From Sedimentitalea todarodis (GTDB lineage Bacteria > Pseudomonadota > Alphaproteobacteria > Rhodobacterales > Rhodobacteraceae), in NCBI RefSeq assembly GCF_032595355.1, contig NZ_JASMWN010000022.1, forward strand, positions 25,273 through 89,272: DNA of 64,000 nucleotides, given 5' to 3'. Positions 17,106 to 26,203 of the stretch are shown here, one piece after another. Numbering within the stretch: the first letter of the stretch is position 1; each line of letters opens with the position of its first letter. The position numbers were made by a program, and so were the translations under genes. The notes beneath the pieces were generated by a model, which saw only the letters and a list, made by a program, of their open reading frames with translations, was not told where the DNA came from and did not search any database.

Positions 17106-17705
17106 TCACATGATAAGCAACTTGACTGCGATGGCCCACATGACGAAGGCGATCAGGACATCCAGCACCTGCCAGGCCCTTGCGCGGGCAAACAGCGGGG
17201 CGAGCAGGCGTGCGCCATAGCCGAGCGAGAAAAAGAAGACAAAGCTCGACGCGACGGCGCCGAGGCCGAATTGCATTTGGTCGGGATATTGCGCCGAAAT
17301 CGATCCGATCAGCACGACCGTGTCGAGATAGACATGCGGATTGAGCCAGGTAAAGGCCAGCACCGTCAGCACGCTTGCCCCGAGGCTGCTCGATGATCCA
17401 TTTGAGGTGACAAGCGCAGAACCACCACGCCATGCGTTGCGCAGGCTCATCGCGCCGTAGGCGATCAGGAAGGCGGCCCCGCCATACCGCATCACCGGCT
17501 CGAACCACGGCAGATACGTGGCCAGCGACCCAAACCCCGCAACGCCTGCGGTGATGAGGAGCGCATCTGACACGGCGCATGTCAGACAGATCCAGAATAC
17601 ATGCTCGCGCCGAATACCCTGGCGCAAGACAAAGGCGTTCTGCGCGCCAATCGCGAGGATCAGGCTGAAGCCCAATGCAAAACCTTCGAGGAAAGTGGGG
17701 GTCAT
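17106..17705 (-). CDS. LysE/ArgO-type basic amino acid exporter
   Basis: The product is 199 residues with about six membrane segments. The N-terminus has SLILAIGAQNAFVLRQGIRR, the hallmark of the LysE/ArgO family, and AFTWLNPHVYLDTVVLIGS in the middle is strongly conserved in arginine/lysine exporters. It exports excess arginine or lysine across the inner membrane. The divergent ArgP-type regulator at 17794 supports this assignment. Confidence 0.9.
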   Translation of the reverse strand: MTPTFLEGFALGFSLILAIGAQNAFVLRQGIRREHVFWICLTCAVSDALLITAGVAGFGSLATYLPWFEPVMRYGGAAFLIAYGAMSLRNAWRGGSALVTSNGSSSSLGASVLTVLAFTWLNPHVYLDTVVLIGSISAQYPDQMQFGLGAVASSFVFFFSLGYGARLLAPLFARARAWQVLDVLIAFVMWAIAVKLLIM

Positions 17706-17751
17706 ATGGCCTCCTGAGACGTGACCGGATTTGACTAAAGCGGGGTGCGCC

Positions 17752-17767
17752 CTTTATCCAGTTAAAG
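17752..17767. promoter_or_regulatory. possible ArgP box between exporter and regulator
   Basis: CTTTA-N6-TAAAG is an inverted repeat of LysR-box style in the 88-base divergent spacer, 46 bases upstream of the exporter ATG and 26 upstream of argP. Its short arms make the call tentative. Confidence 0.4.
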
Positions 17768-17793
17768 AATATGTCGCAAATTAAGAAACTCTA

Positions 17794-18678
17794 ATGCAGT
17801 TCGATCCCCATCAACTTGCCGCCCTCACAGCGGTTTTGCGCAACGGCAGCTTTGAAGCCGCGGCCTCCGATCTGGGTGTCACCCCGTCGGCGGTTTCGCA
17901 GAGGATCAGAGCGCTGGAGGACCGGATCGGCGGCGCCCTTGTCTTGCGCGGGGCGCCCTGTACCGGCACCCCTGCCGGAACGCGGCTGGCCAAACATGCC
18001 GAGGATGTGACCCTGCTTGAGGCGCAGTTGAGCCGGGAACTGGCGCTGGAAAACACGACTGGTCCGGCCCGGATCAAGATCGCCGTCAACGCGGACAGCC
18101 TTGCCACCTGGCTCATCCATGCGCTGCCAAACGCGCAGGACGTGCTGTTTGACCTTGTCATCGACGATCAGGATCACAGCGCCCAATGGCTTCGGCGCGG
18201 CGAGGTGAGTATGGCCATCACAGCCCTGGAAAAACCCGCTGCGGGATGCGACGCCTGGTCATTGGGCGCGCTCCGCTACATTCCGACGGCCAGCCCTCTG
18301 TTTGTGGACCGGTGGTTTCACGACAGTGTCGACGCGGAAACTCTTCTCCGCGCGCCCTGCCTGACTTTCGACGCGAGGGACATGCTGCAACGCCGGTGGA
18401 TCGATCAGATGTTCGGCGCAAAACTGTCCCCGCCCGCGCATTACCTGCCTTCCACCCATGCGTTTGTCGATGCTGCGCGTCTTGGATTGGGATGGGGCAT
18501 GAACCCTGAACAGCTTGTCACCGGCCATTTGGTGGATGGAACACTGGTGCCTCTGATCGCCGACGCGCCACTTGATGTGCCGCTCTCCCTACAGGCGAGT
18601 CGGATCATGGCGCCAACGCTTGCACCGCTGGTCCGAGCCATTCGCGCCGCCGCGACCGAAGGTCTCGTTCAAACCTGA
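17794..18678 (+). CDS. argP: ArgP/IciA-type LysR regulator
   Basis: The protein is 294 residues. The N-terminal winged helix is QLAALTAVLRNGSFEAAASD and GVTPSAVSQRIRALEDRIG, closely like ArgP/LysG. The effector domain follows, with INADS-like ..NADSLATWLIHAL typical of this branch. ArgP activates the arginine/lysine exporter when basic amino acids accumulate. It is divergent from the LysE-type gene with 88 bases between, the classic arrangement for this pair. Confidence 0.88.
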   Translation: MQFDPHQLAALTAVLRNGSFEAAASDLGVTPSAVSQRIRALEDRIGGALVLRGAPCTGTPAGTRLAKHAEDVTLLEAQLSRELALENTTGPARIKIAVNADSLATWLIHALPNAQDVLFDLVIDDQDHSAQWLRRGEVSMAITALEKPAAGCDAWSLGALRYIPTASPLFVDRWFHDSVDAETLLRAPCLTFDARDMLQRRWIDQMFGAKLSPPAHYLPSTHAFVDAARLGLGWGMNPEQLVTGHLVDGTLVPLIADAPLDVPLSLQASRIMAPTLAPLVRAIRAAATEGLVQT

Positions 18679-18913
18679 GCGCGGATGCATCGGCCGGGTC
18701 AAAACCCTGTGGTTCTTGCAAGCGATTCCCGGTGTCCGCGCAACACGCGCAGCCATCAGGATCAACTCAAGGCAGGCGCAACAAAATGTCGCAAATGTCC
18801 GGTATGCGAAAGTATTCTTTCGCGCACATGCAATTCAACGCTAGTCATGTCGCAAAACGCGCTCTATACGCCGCTTGCAGAGTGTGTCACTTCGCCAAGC
18901 GAAAGGATCAAAA
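18679..18913. other. spacer with hairpin and repeated ATGTCGCAAA
   Basis: A perfect inverted repeat GCGAAAG-TATT-CTTTCGC lies at 18806-18823. The decamer ATGTCGCAAA occurs at 18786 and 18847 on the same strand, 61 bases apart. A third copy is at 17771, before argP. These could be regulatory for the small gene at 18914, but I know no protein for them. Confidence 0.4.
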
Positions 18914-19174
18914 ATGGCCGGATACAACAAGAACTTCGAACTGACCGTGGACGACATCGAGCGCATCGAGTCCGCCCTGAGACTCCAAAAGCGGTCCGTC
19001 TCGCTTGAACGTCTGGAATTGCTGGAAACCTCCAGCGCCGCCTCTGACACCGAGCGCACCGAGCAGATCAACGCGGAGCTCTCCGCCATCCATGACCTGT
19101 TGGGGCGGCTGCACAACCAGAAGATCTTCTATCGCCCCGCCAAAGTCAAAAAGGCGCCCTATGTCAGCGGTTGA
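18914..19174 (+). CDS. conserved small hypothetical protein, 86 residues
   Basis: Not recognised by family name. It is acidic and helical (LTVDDIERIESALRLQKRSV, then SLERLELLETS) and ends in a basic tail, FYRPAKVKKAPYVSG. A GAAAGGA site precedes the ATG at 18914. It is convergent with the YebC gene, stops 12 bases apart. A cytoplasmic helical-hairpin protein is likely; no function is inferred. Confidence 0.7.
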   Translation: MAGYNKNFELTVDDIERIESALRLQKRSVSLERLELLETSSAASDTERTEQINAELSAIHDLLGRLHNQKIFYRPAKVKKAPYVSG

Positions 19175-19186
19175 GAATCGACTCTT

Positions 19187-19927
19187 TCAGAGTTGATCCA
19201 TCACCTCGTCGCTGGCCTCGAAATTGCTGGTGACGCGCTGGACGTCATCGTCATCTTCAAGGGCATCAATCAGCTTCATCAGCTTCTGCATCCCCTCCAG
19301 ATCCATTTCGGTCGTGGTCGTCGGACGCCAGACCAGCTTGGTGCTCTCGGATTCGCCCAGTTCGGCTTCGAGCGCGCCTGACACGTCGTTCAGATCGGTA
19401 TCCGCGCACCAGATGACATGCCCGTCCTCCGAACTCTCGACATCTTCGGCACCCGCCTCAATCGCGGCCATCATCACCGTATCGGCATCGCCAACCTCGG
19501 CGGGATAGGTCACCTCGCCCTTGCGGTCGAACATGAAACCGACGCTGCCGGTCTCGCCCAGGTTTCCGCCATTCTTGGAAAACGTCGAGCGGACAGTGGA
19601 CGCGGTGCGATTGCGGTTGTCGGTCATTGCCTCGACAATCACCGCGACCCCGTTGGGGCCATAGCCTTCGTAGCGAATCTCTTCATAGTCATCGCCGTCG
19701 CCCGCCTGCGATTTCTTGATCGCGCGGTCGATCACATCCTTGGGGACCGAGCTCGTCTTGGCCTCCTTTACGGCAAGCCTCAGTCTCGGGTTCTTGTCGG
19801 GATCGGGATCACCCATCTTGGCCGCGACGGTGATTTCCTTGCTGAGCTTGGAAAACAGCTTGGACCGCGCGGCGTCCTGACGCCCCTTGCGATGCTGAAT
19901 ATTTGCCCATTTGGAATGGCCGGCCAT
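19187..19927 (-). CDS. YebC/PmpR family protein (TACO1-like)
   Basis: The product is 246 residues, the usual length. It begins MAGHSKWANIQHRKGRQDA and contains the conserved KMGDPDPDKNPRLRLAVKEA, YEGYGPNGVAVIVEAMTDNR and FSKNGGNLGETGSV. Family members are known as transcriptional regulators in some bacteria and as translation factors that help ribosomes through proline stretches. The start at 19927 is set by the MAGHSKW N-terminus. Confidence 0.95.
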   Translation of the reverse strand: MAGHSKWANIQHRKGRQDAARSKLFSKLSKEITVAAKMGDPDPDKNPRLRLAVKEAKTSSVPKDVIDRAIKKSQAGDGDDYEEIRYEGYGPNGVAVIVEAMTDNRNRTASTVRSTFSKNGGNLGETGSVGFMFDRKGEVTYPAEVGDADTVMMAAIEAGAEDVESSEDGHVIWCADTDLNDVSGALEAELGESESTKLVWRPTTTTEMDLEGMQKLMKLIDALEDDDDVQRVTSNFEASDEVMDQL

Positions 19928-20116
19928 CGGGTGCCTCCTGACGATGTTCCCAGTTTCAGGCTCTATAGGCGAAGGCATGGCCGGGGTTCAATCCCCGACG
20001 ATCACTCGGCCGGGGCCGTTCTGGTCGATAGCACCCTACGCATCGCGGACTCTCCGATCAGGCAGGCCGACGTTTTCTGAATCGAAACCCGTTCAAAAAG
20101 CAACTAGTGTCACCTC

Positions 20117-21895
20117 ATGACAACCGATCAAATTATCCTCTTCTGTCTCTTCGCCGCCGTCTTCGGACTCCTGCTTTGGGGCAGATTTCGCTATGATCTC
20201 GTCGCGTTCAGCGCCCTCATGGTGGGCGTGGTGTTGGGTGTTGTCCCGACCGAAGATGCGTTCTCCGGCTTCGGCCATCCTGCCACGCTTGTCGTGGCGC
20301 TTGTTCTCATCGTGTCGGCGGGTTTGGTGCGGTCCGGTGCGGTGTTCCTGATCACCAGGACGCTGGTTGACAGCAGCCGCGCGCTTGGCGGGCATATCGC
20401 CTTGATGGGGGGGATCGGTGCGGTCCTGTCGGCCTTCATGAACAATGTCGCCGCCCTCGCCCTGTTGATGCCGGTCGATATCCAGACCGCGCGCAAGGCC
20501 GGGCGCAATCCGGGCCTGTCGTTGATGCCGCTGGCCTTTGCCACCATCCTGGGTGGGATGGTCACCCTGATCGGCACGCCGCCTAACATCATCATCGCGG
20601 CGATCCGGCAGGAATCGCTTGGTGAGCCGTTCCGGATGTTCGATTTTGCCCCCGTTGGCGGTGTCGCCGCGATTGCGGGCCTTGCCTTTGTCGCGCTATT
20701 TGGCTGGCGTCTTATCCCGAACCGGGACAGTGATACCGGTGGTGCCGAAAACCTGGCGGATTACGTCGCAGAGCTCACCGTTCCGCAGGAATCTGAACAA
20801 ATCGGCAAACGCCTGGCGGAGCTCTACGAGACAGCGGAAAAGTCGGATGTGGCCATCATCGGGCTGATCCGCGACGGCAAGAGGCGCTATGGCCGCGCCG
20901 CCAATGCCCTGATTGCGGCAGAAGACACCTTGGTGCTGGAGGCACGACCGGAAGCAATTGATGAGTTTCGCTCGGCCTTGAAACTCGATTTCTCCGACAG
21001 CAAGCGGCAAGAGCTCCTCACCGCCGATGGTGAAGGTCTGGAGGTCATCGAAGTCGTGGTGCCGGAAAGCGCCCGGATCACCGGCAAGACAGCGCAGGGA
21101 ATCGGCCTCTCCTGGCGGCAGAGCACGATCCTGATGGGCGTTTCGCGTCAGGGATCGCGGCTCACCAAACACGTGCGCCAGACCGAGATTCTGCCTGGCG
21201 ACATCCTGTTGCTGCTTTGCCCACGGGACCGCGGTGCTGACGTGACGGAATGGCTGGGCTGTCTTCCCCTCGCGACGCGGGGGCTGAACGTGACGGCGAA
21301 CGAAAAGGTCTGGTTGGCAATCGGATTGTTCGCCGCCGCGGTTGCCGCGGCCAGTTTCGGACTGCTCTATCTGCCGATCGCCCTTGGCCTTGTCGTCATT
21401 TCCTATGTTCTGACCCGCATCTTGCCGATCCGCGAGATCTATGACCATATTGAATGGCCTGTGGTGGTGTTGCTGGGATCCATGATCCCGCTTGGCTCCG
21501 CACTGGAAACCTCGGGCGGAACAGAACTCATCGCCGGAACGCTGACCGATCTCACCGCGGGCCTGCCAACCTGGATGGTGCTGACGGTGTTGATGGTCGT
21601 GACGATGACCTTGTCGGACGTGCTGAACAACACCGCCACAACCATTGTCGCGGCTCCGGTGGGCATCCAGATGGCGCAGACCCTCGGCGTGTCGCCTGAC
21701 CCGTTCCTGATGGCGGTCGCCGTGGCGGCCTCGGCGGCGTTTCTGACCCCGATCGGGCACAAGAACAACACGCTGATCCTTGGCCCCGGTGGCTATCAGT
21801 TTGGCGACTATTGGCGCATGGGGTTACCATTGGAGATCATCATCATCGCGGTCTCCATCCCTGCGATCCTTGTCTTCTGGCCACTTGCGATCTAG
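20117..21895 (+). CDS. SLC13/DASS family permease with central RCK_C domains
   Basis: The protein is 592 residues with membrane segments in two halves. Between them, about residues 200-400, is a soluble part with two TrkA-C-like domains (IGKRLAELYETAEKSDVAII and ARITGKTAQGIGLSW). The transport halves carry SAFMNNVAALALLMPV and LNNTATTIVAAPVGIQMAQ, the conserved SNT/NNT-type substrate and sodium sites, and a GTPPN motif. Family members import dicarboxylates or sulfate. The substrate here is unknown. A second such gene lies at 24392. Confidence 0.88.
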   Translation: MTTDQIILFCLFAAVFGLLLWGRFRYDLVAFSALMVGVVLGVVPTEDAFSGFGHPATLVVALVLIVSAGLVRSGAVFLITRTLVDSSRALGGHIALMGGIGAVLSAFMNNVAALALLMPVDIQTARKAGRNPGLSLMPLAFATILGGMVTLIGTPPNIIIAAIRQESLGEPFRMFDFAPVGGVAAIAGLAFVALFGWRLIPNRDSDTGGAENLADYVAELTVPQESEQIGKRLAELYETAEKSDVAIIGLIRDGKRRYGRAANALIAAEDTLVLEARPEAIDEFRSALKLDFSDSKRQELLTADGEGLEVIEVVVPESARITGKTAQGIGLSWRQSTILMGVSRQGSRLTKHVRQTEILPGDILLLLCPRDRGADVTEWLGCLPLATRGLNVTANEKVWLAIGLFAAAVAAASFGLLYLPIALGLVVISYVLTRILPIREIYDHIEWPVVVLLGSMIPLGSALETSGGTELIAGTLTDLTAGLPTWMVLTVLMVVTMTLSDVLNNTATTIVAAPVGIQMAQTLGVSPDPFLMAVAVAASAAFLTPIGHKNNTLILGPGGYQFGDYWRMGLPLEIIIIAVSIPAILVFWPLAI

Positions 21896-21904
21896 GCGGC
21901 TGTG

Positions 21905-22639
21905 ATGAAACGTTTTCTGATCCTGCAACTGCGTCCGGAAACCGACGCCGCCGATGACGAGTTTGCCGCCATCCTGGACAAGTGCAACCTGACACCGGAT
22001 CGCGCGCATCGGGTCCGGCTGGACTGTCAGCCGCTGCCCTCCGATCTGGACGTGACCGACTATGCCGGGATCATTGTCGGTGGCGGACCGGGATGTGTCA
22101 GCGATGCACCGGAGGTGAAATCCGAAATGGATGCGCAGATCGAGGCACAGATCATGGCCCTGATGCCACAGATCACCGAGCGTGATCACCCGTTCATGGG
22201 CTGCTGCTACGGCCTTGGCATTCTGACACATCATCTGGGCGGGGTCGTGAGCAAGGCCCGGTATGGCGAACCCGTCGGCCCATCTGACTGCAGCCTGACG
22301 GCAGAGGCGGCGGACGATCCGCTGACAACTGGCCTGCCGGACCAGTTCCAGGCCCTTGTCGGCCACAAGGAAGCGGTACAGACACTGCCTCCGGGTTGTA
22401 CCCACCTGATTCAATCGGCCCCCTGCCCGATCCAGATGATCCGCTATGGCACCAACGTCTATGCCACGCAGTTTCATCCCGAAGCCGACGCGCAGGACTT
22501 TGAACGCCGCATCCATATCTATCGAAATCACGGGTATTTTCCGCCAGAACAGGCCGAAGAACTGGTCAACACCTGCCATGCCGCGCAGGTGACGGTTCCC
22601 GGTGAGATCCTGCGCAGATTTGCCAAACGATACGGTTGA
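21905..22639 (+). CDS. class I glutamine amidotransferase-like protein
   Basis: The protein is 244 residues. The nucleophile elbow is HPFMGCCYGLGILTHHLGG with the catalytic Cys, and YATQFHPEADAQDFERR supplies the His and Glu. This layout is that of stand-alone GuaA/GATase1-type proteins. It probably hydrolyses glutamine or a gamma-glutamyl compound in the cytoplasm; the acceptor is unknown. It begins 9 bases after the SLC13 gene, so the two are likely co-transcribed. A GTG one codon upstream is a possible alternative start. Confidence 0.85.
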   Translation: MKRFLILQLRPETDAADDEFAAILDKCNLTPDRAHRVRLDCQPLPSDLDVTDYAGIIVGGGPGCVSDAPEVKSEMDAQIEAQIMALMPQITERDHPFMGCCYGLGILTHHLGGVVSKARYGEPVGPSDCSLTAEAADDPLTTGLPDQFQALVGHKEAVQTLPPGCTHLIQSAPCPIQMIRYGTNVYATQFHPEADAQDFERRIHIYRNHGYFPPEQAEELVNTCHAAQVTVPGEILRRFAKRYG

Positions 22640-22700
22640 GCCCACCATTGCGTGCCCCCTTATGCGCCCCTAGGCTGTTCAGAAAAGGGAGAGGTCCGGC

Positions 22701-24353
22701 ATGGCGGATGCAATCATCGTCGGGGGCGGGCTGGCCGGTTTGGCGGCTGCCGCTGAATTGGGAGATCGCGGCAGGACCGTGATCCTTCTGGATCAGGAAC
22801 CGGAGCGCTTTCTGGGCGGTCAGGCGTTCTGGTCTCTTGGCGGACTGTTCATGATCGACACACCGGAACAACGCCGCATGGGGATCAGGGACAGCCGCGA
22901 GCTCGCCCTCGGCGACTGGATGGGCAGCGCCGGGTTTGACCGCGTTGAAGATGCATGGCCGCGCAAATGGGCAGAGGCCTATGTCGATTTCGCCGCCGGA
23001 GAAATGCGACCGTGGTTGCATGACATGGGTCTCAGATGGTTTCCCGTCGTTGGCTGGGCCGAACGCGGCGGCGGGTTTGCCACCGGTCACGGCAATTCCG
23101 TTCCGCGTTTTCACATCACCTGGGGCACTGGCCCCGGCGTAATGGCACAATTCGAGCGGCGCGTTCGCGCGCATGTTGCAAATGGCCTCATCGAGATGAA
23201 GTTCCGACATCAGGTCAGCCGCATCCTCATGGAAAACGGTGCCGCAAAGGGCGTCACTGGCGAGATACTCGCAGATGACAGCGCGGATCGGGGCAAGAAA
23301 ACCAATCGCGATGTGGCGGGCGATTTTGAACTGCATGCGCCATCGGTGATCGTCACATCCGGCGGGATCGGTGGTAACTTTGATTTGGTGCGCAAGGCCT
23401 GGCCACGTGATCGGCTGGGCGAGCCACCCGAAACCATGATCAAGGGCGTGCCGGCCCATGTTGATGGCCGAATGATCGCAATTACCGAGGCCGCCGGTGG
23501 CCATGTCATCAATGGCGACCGCATGTGGCACTATACCGAGGGCGTCAGGAACTGGGATCCGATCTGGCCCGATCATGGCATTCGTATCCTTCCGGGACCA
23601 TCGTCGATGTGGTTTGATGCCTGCGGCAACCGGCTTCCCGTCCCGTGCCTGCCGGGCTTTGACACCTTGGCCACGCTGCGCGAGATTCTGAAGACCGGAT
23701 ATGACTATAGCTGGTTCGTTCTGACGCAAAAGGTGATCAAGAAGGAATTCGCGCTTTCGGGGTCAGAGCAAAACCCCGATTTCACCTCGGGGAAATGGTC
23801 CGAGGTGATCCGCCAGCGGATTCTGGCCGGGTCCAGGGCGACCGGCCCGGTAGAGGCGTTCAAGACGCATGGTGAAGACTTTGTTGTCGCCGATACGCTG
23901 GCCGATCTGGTGGCAGGGATGAACCGCGTCACGGGGTCTGCGCTGATTGACGAGACCGCGCTGCACGCACAGATTGCGGCGCGGGATTTGCAGGTCGACA
24001 ATCCCTTTTGCAAGGACGCCCAGTTGATGGCGATCCATGCCGCGCGCAATTACCGGGGTGACCGCCTGATCCGCACGGCAAAGCCGCACAGGTTTCTCGA
24101 CCCGGCCAATGGGCCACTGATCGCGGTTCGCCTGCATGTTCTCACCCGCAAGACGCTGGGTGGCCTGCAAACCGATCTGGACAGTCGCGTTGTTGGCGCC
24201 GATGGCACGGTCGTGCCCGGCCTCTTTGCTGCCGGAGAAGTCGCGGGCTTTGGCGGCGGCGGCTATCATGGCTACAATGCGCTGGAAGGGACGTTCCTGG
24301 GGGGGTGCATCTATTCCGGACGCAATGCCGGGCGGTCAAACTCAGTCGCCTGA
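22701..24353 (+). CDS. FAD-binding dehydrogenase, fumarate reductase/KstD-like
   Basis: The protein is 550 residues. It starts with a Rossmann motif ADAIIVGGGLAGLAAAAELG and ends with the FAD-closing GLFAAGEVAGFGGGGYHGYN. This is the pattern of flavoprotein dehydrogenases related to fumarate reductase and 3-ketosteroid-1-dehydrogenase. It would oxidise or reduce a C-C bond of an unknown substrate in the cytoplasm. A GGGAGAGG site precedes the ATG. It follows the amidotransferase by 61 bases on the same strand and is convergent with the permease at 24392. Confidence 0.85.
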   Translation: MADAIIVGGGLAGLAAAAELGDRGRTVILLDQEPERFLGGQAFWSLGGLFMIDTPEQRRMGIRDSRELALGDWMGSAGFDRVEDAWPRKWAEAYVDFAAGEMRPWLHDMGLRWFPVVGWAERGGGFATGHGNSVPRFHITWGTGPGVMAQFERRVRAHVANGLIEMKFRHQVSRILMENGAAKGVTGEILADDSADRGKKTNRDVAGDFELHAPSVIVTSGGIGGNFDLVRKAWPRDRLGEPPETMIKGVPAHVDGRMIAITEAAGGHVINGDRMWHYTEGVRNWDPIWPDHGIRILPGPSSMWFDACGNRLPVPCLPGFDTLATLREILKTGYDYSWFVLTQKVIKKEFALSGSEQNPDFTSGKWSEVIRQRILAGSRATGPVEAFKTHGEDFVVADTLADLVAGMNRVTGSALIDETALHAQIAARDLQVDNPFCKDAQLMAIHAARNYRGDRLIRTAKPHRFLDPANGPLIAVRLHVLTRKTLGGLQTDLDSRVVGADGTVVPGLFAAGEVAGFGGGGYHGYNALEGTFLGGCIYSGRNAGRSNSVA

Positions 24354-24391
24354 TGCATTCATGAGGCGTGGGGCACATGCCGCCGGATCAC

Positions 24392-26170
24392 CTAAAGCGG
24401 CCAGATCAGCGGGATCAAGGCCGAGGACAACACTCCGATCGACAGGTTCAGCGGGATGCCGACCTTCATGAAATCGGTGAACTTGTAGCCGCCCGGACCG
24501 TAAACCAGCATGTTGGTCTGATATCCGATCGGGGTCGCAAACGAGGCCGAGGCCGCGATCATCACGGCCACGACCAGGGGTCTTGGGTCAAGGCCCATGG
24601 CGCTCGCCAGTCCGATGGCAATCGGAGTCACCACCACCGCGACAGCGTTGTTTGACACAAGCTCAGTCAGCACCGAGGTCAGCAGGTAGATCGCCCAGAT
24701 CACCAGGAACGGCGGCAGCGTTTTCAACGTTGGCGCAATTGCGTTCACGATCAAGCTCACGGCGCCCGAATTCTCAAGCGCCGCACCGATGGCGAGCATG
24801 GAAAAGATCAGGGCCAGCAATCGGCCGTCAATGAAAGAAAATGCCTCATCCGCATCGATACAGCCGGTGATCAGAACGATCGCGACGGCGACAATGGACA
24901 GGTAGAGGATCGGGGCCACGCCAAGGGCCGCCAGCAATACGATGCCCAAGAGCGAGATGATGACAATCGGGGCGTGGTTGCGGCGAAAGGCGCGGGCCGA
25001 GGGTTGCGAGACGTCGACCATCTCCATGTCCAAAGCCAGCCTCTGGATATCCCCGGGGGAACCTTCGAGCAAAAGCGTATCGCCCACCCGAACGATCAGA
25101 TCATCCAGTTGCCGGCCGATATTCTGATTTCTCCTGTGGACCGCCAGCACATAAACGCCGTAACGCCGGCGCAGTCGCAGCGTGCCGAGCGTGCGCCCGA
25201 CCATCTTGCAGCCTGGGGTAATCAGAACTTCAACCGTCGACGTTTCCACCGCCGACACCTGATCGACCCGTTTCAACTCCTTGTTGTTTTGCAGGCTGAG
25301 GAGTTCGGTCATCTGGGTCCGCAGCACCACGCGGTCGCCGACCTGCAACTCGACCCCTTTCAGATTGCGCCGCAGCGAGACATCGCCACGAACGACATCA
25401 ACCAGCCGCACGCCCTCGCGCTTGAACAATTGCACGCCCGTGACCTCGCGTCCGATGAGGTTGCTGTCGGGCGGAATTACCGCTTCGGTAAAGAACTTCA
25501 TCCGCGACCGGTCAGACAGCATCATCGCCATGCTATCGCGCACCGGCAGCAGTTTGGCCCCGACAAAGCGCAGATAGATCATGCCCCACGCGACGACGGC
25601 CAGACCAAGGGGCGTGACCTCGAAGATGGTAAACGGCTCAAGCCCCTGTGCCCGCGCGACACCGTCAACCAGCAGGTTCGTCGAGGTTCCGATCAGCGTA
25701 AGCGTACCGCCCATGACCGCCGCATAGCTGAGCGGTATCAACAATTTGCTGGCCGCAAGGTCAAGCGTTCGGGCGAGCTGGATAAACACCGGGATCATCA
25801 CAACGACCACGGGTGTGTTGGAGACAAATGCCGAGGCCAGCACCACGAACGCCATCAGCAACCCGATGGCAAAGCGCGGATTCACGCTGGCCTGACGTTG
25901 CGCGACCGATGTAAACGCATCAAGTGCTCCGGTCCGCACCAGCGCCCCCATGATGATGAACATCGCGGCAATCGTCCAGGGTGCCGGGTTTGCCAGCACG
26001 GGAAGTGCCGCCTGATAGGGCAGAACACCCGTCACAAGCATCGTTGCGACGCCGGCAATGGCGACCACCTCGGTTGGAAACGCTTCGCGCAGGAACAGGA
26101 CAAACATCGCCGCCACGATGACAAGAGTCAGGACGGCACTGCCGGTGTCAGAAAGCTGGAAAAGCTGCAT
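24392..26170 (-). CDS. SLC13/DASS family permease with RCK_C domains
   Basis: The product is 592 residues. It has the same plan as the gene at 20117: N-terminal transport half with ASAFVSNTPVVVVMIPVFI and GTSTNLLVDGVA, a central soluble part with two TrkA-C-like units (IGREVTGVQLFKREGVRLVD; GRTLGTLRLRRRYGVYVLA), and a C-terminal half with VSNNAVAVVVTPIAIG. It probably imports an anion such as sulfate or a dicarboxylate. The ATG at 26170 is preferred to one nine codons upstream because the first membrane helix begins soon after. Confidence 0.88.
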   Translation of the reverse strand: MQLFQLSDTGSAVLTLVIVAAMFVLFLREAFPTEVVAIAGVATMLVTGVLPYQAALPVLANPAPWTIAAMFIIMGALVRTGALDAFTSVAQRQASVNPRFAIGLLMAFVVLASAFVSNTPVVVVMIPVFIQLARTLDLAASKLLIPLSYAAVMGGTLTLIGTSTNLLVDGVARAQGLEPFTIFEVTPLGLAVVAWGMIYLRFVGAKLLPVRDSMAMMLSDRSRMKFFTEAVIPPDSNLIGREVTGVQLFKREGVRLVDVVRGDVSLRRNLKGVELQVGDRVVLRTQMTELLSLQNNKELKRVDQVSAVETSTVEVLITPGCKMVGRTLGTLRLRRRYGVYVLAVHRRNQNIGRQLDDLIVRVGDTLLLEGSPGDIQRLALDMEMVDVSQPSARAFRRNHAPIVIISLLGIVLLAALGVAPILYLSIVAVAIVLITGCIDADEAFSFIDGRLLALIFSMLAIGAALENSGAVSLIVNAIAPTLKTLPPFLVIWAIYLLTSVLTELVSNNAVAVVVTPIAIGLASAMGLDPRPLVVAVMIAASASFATPIGYQTNMLVYGPGGYKFTDFMKVGIPLNLSIGVLSSALIPLIWPL

Positions 26171-26203
26171 GGCTTGCGTTGGGACCCGACACTGCAATTT
26201 GTG

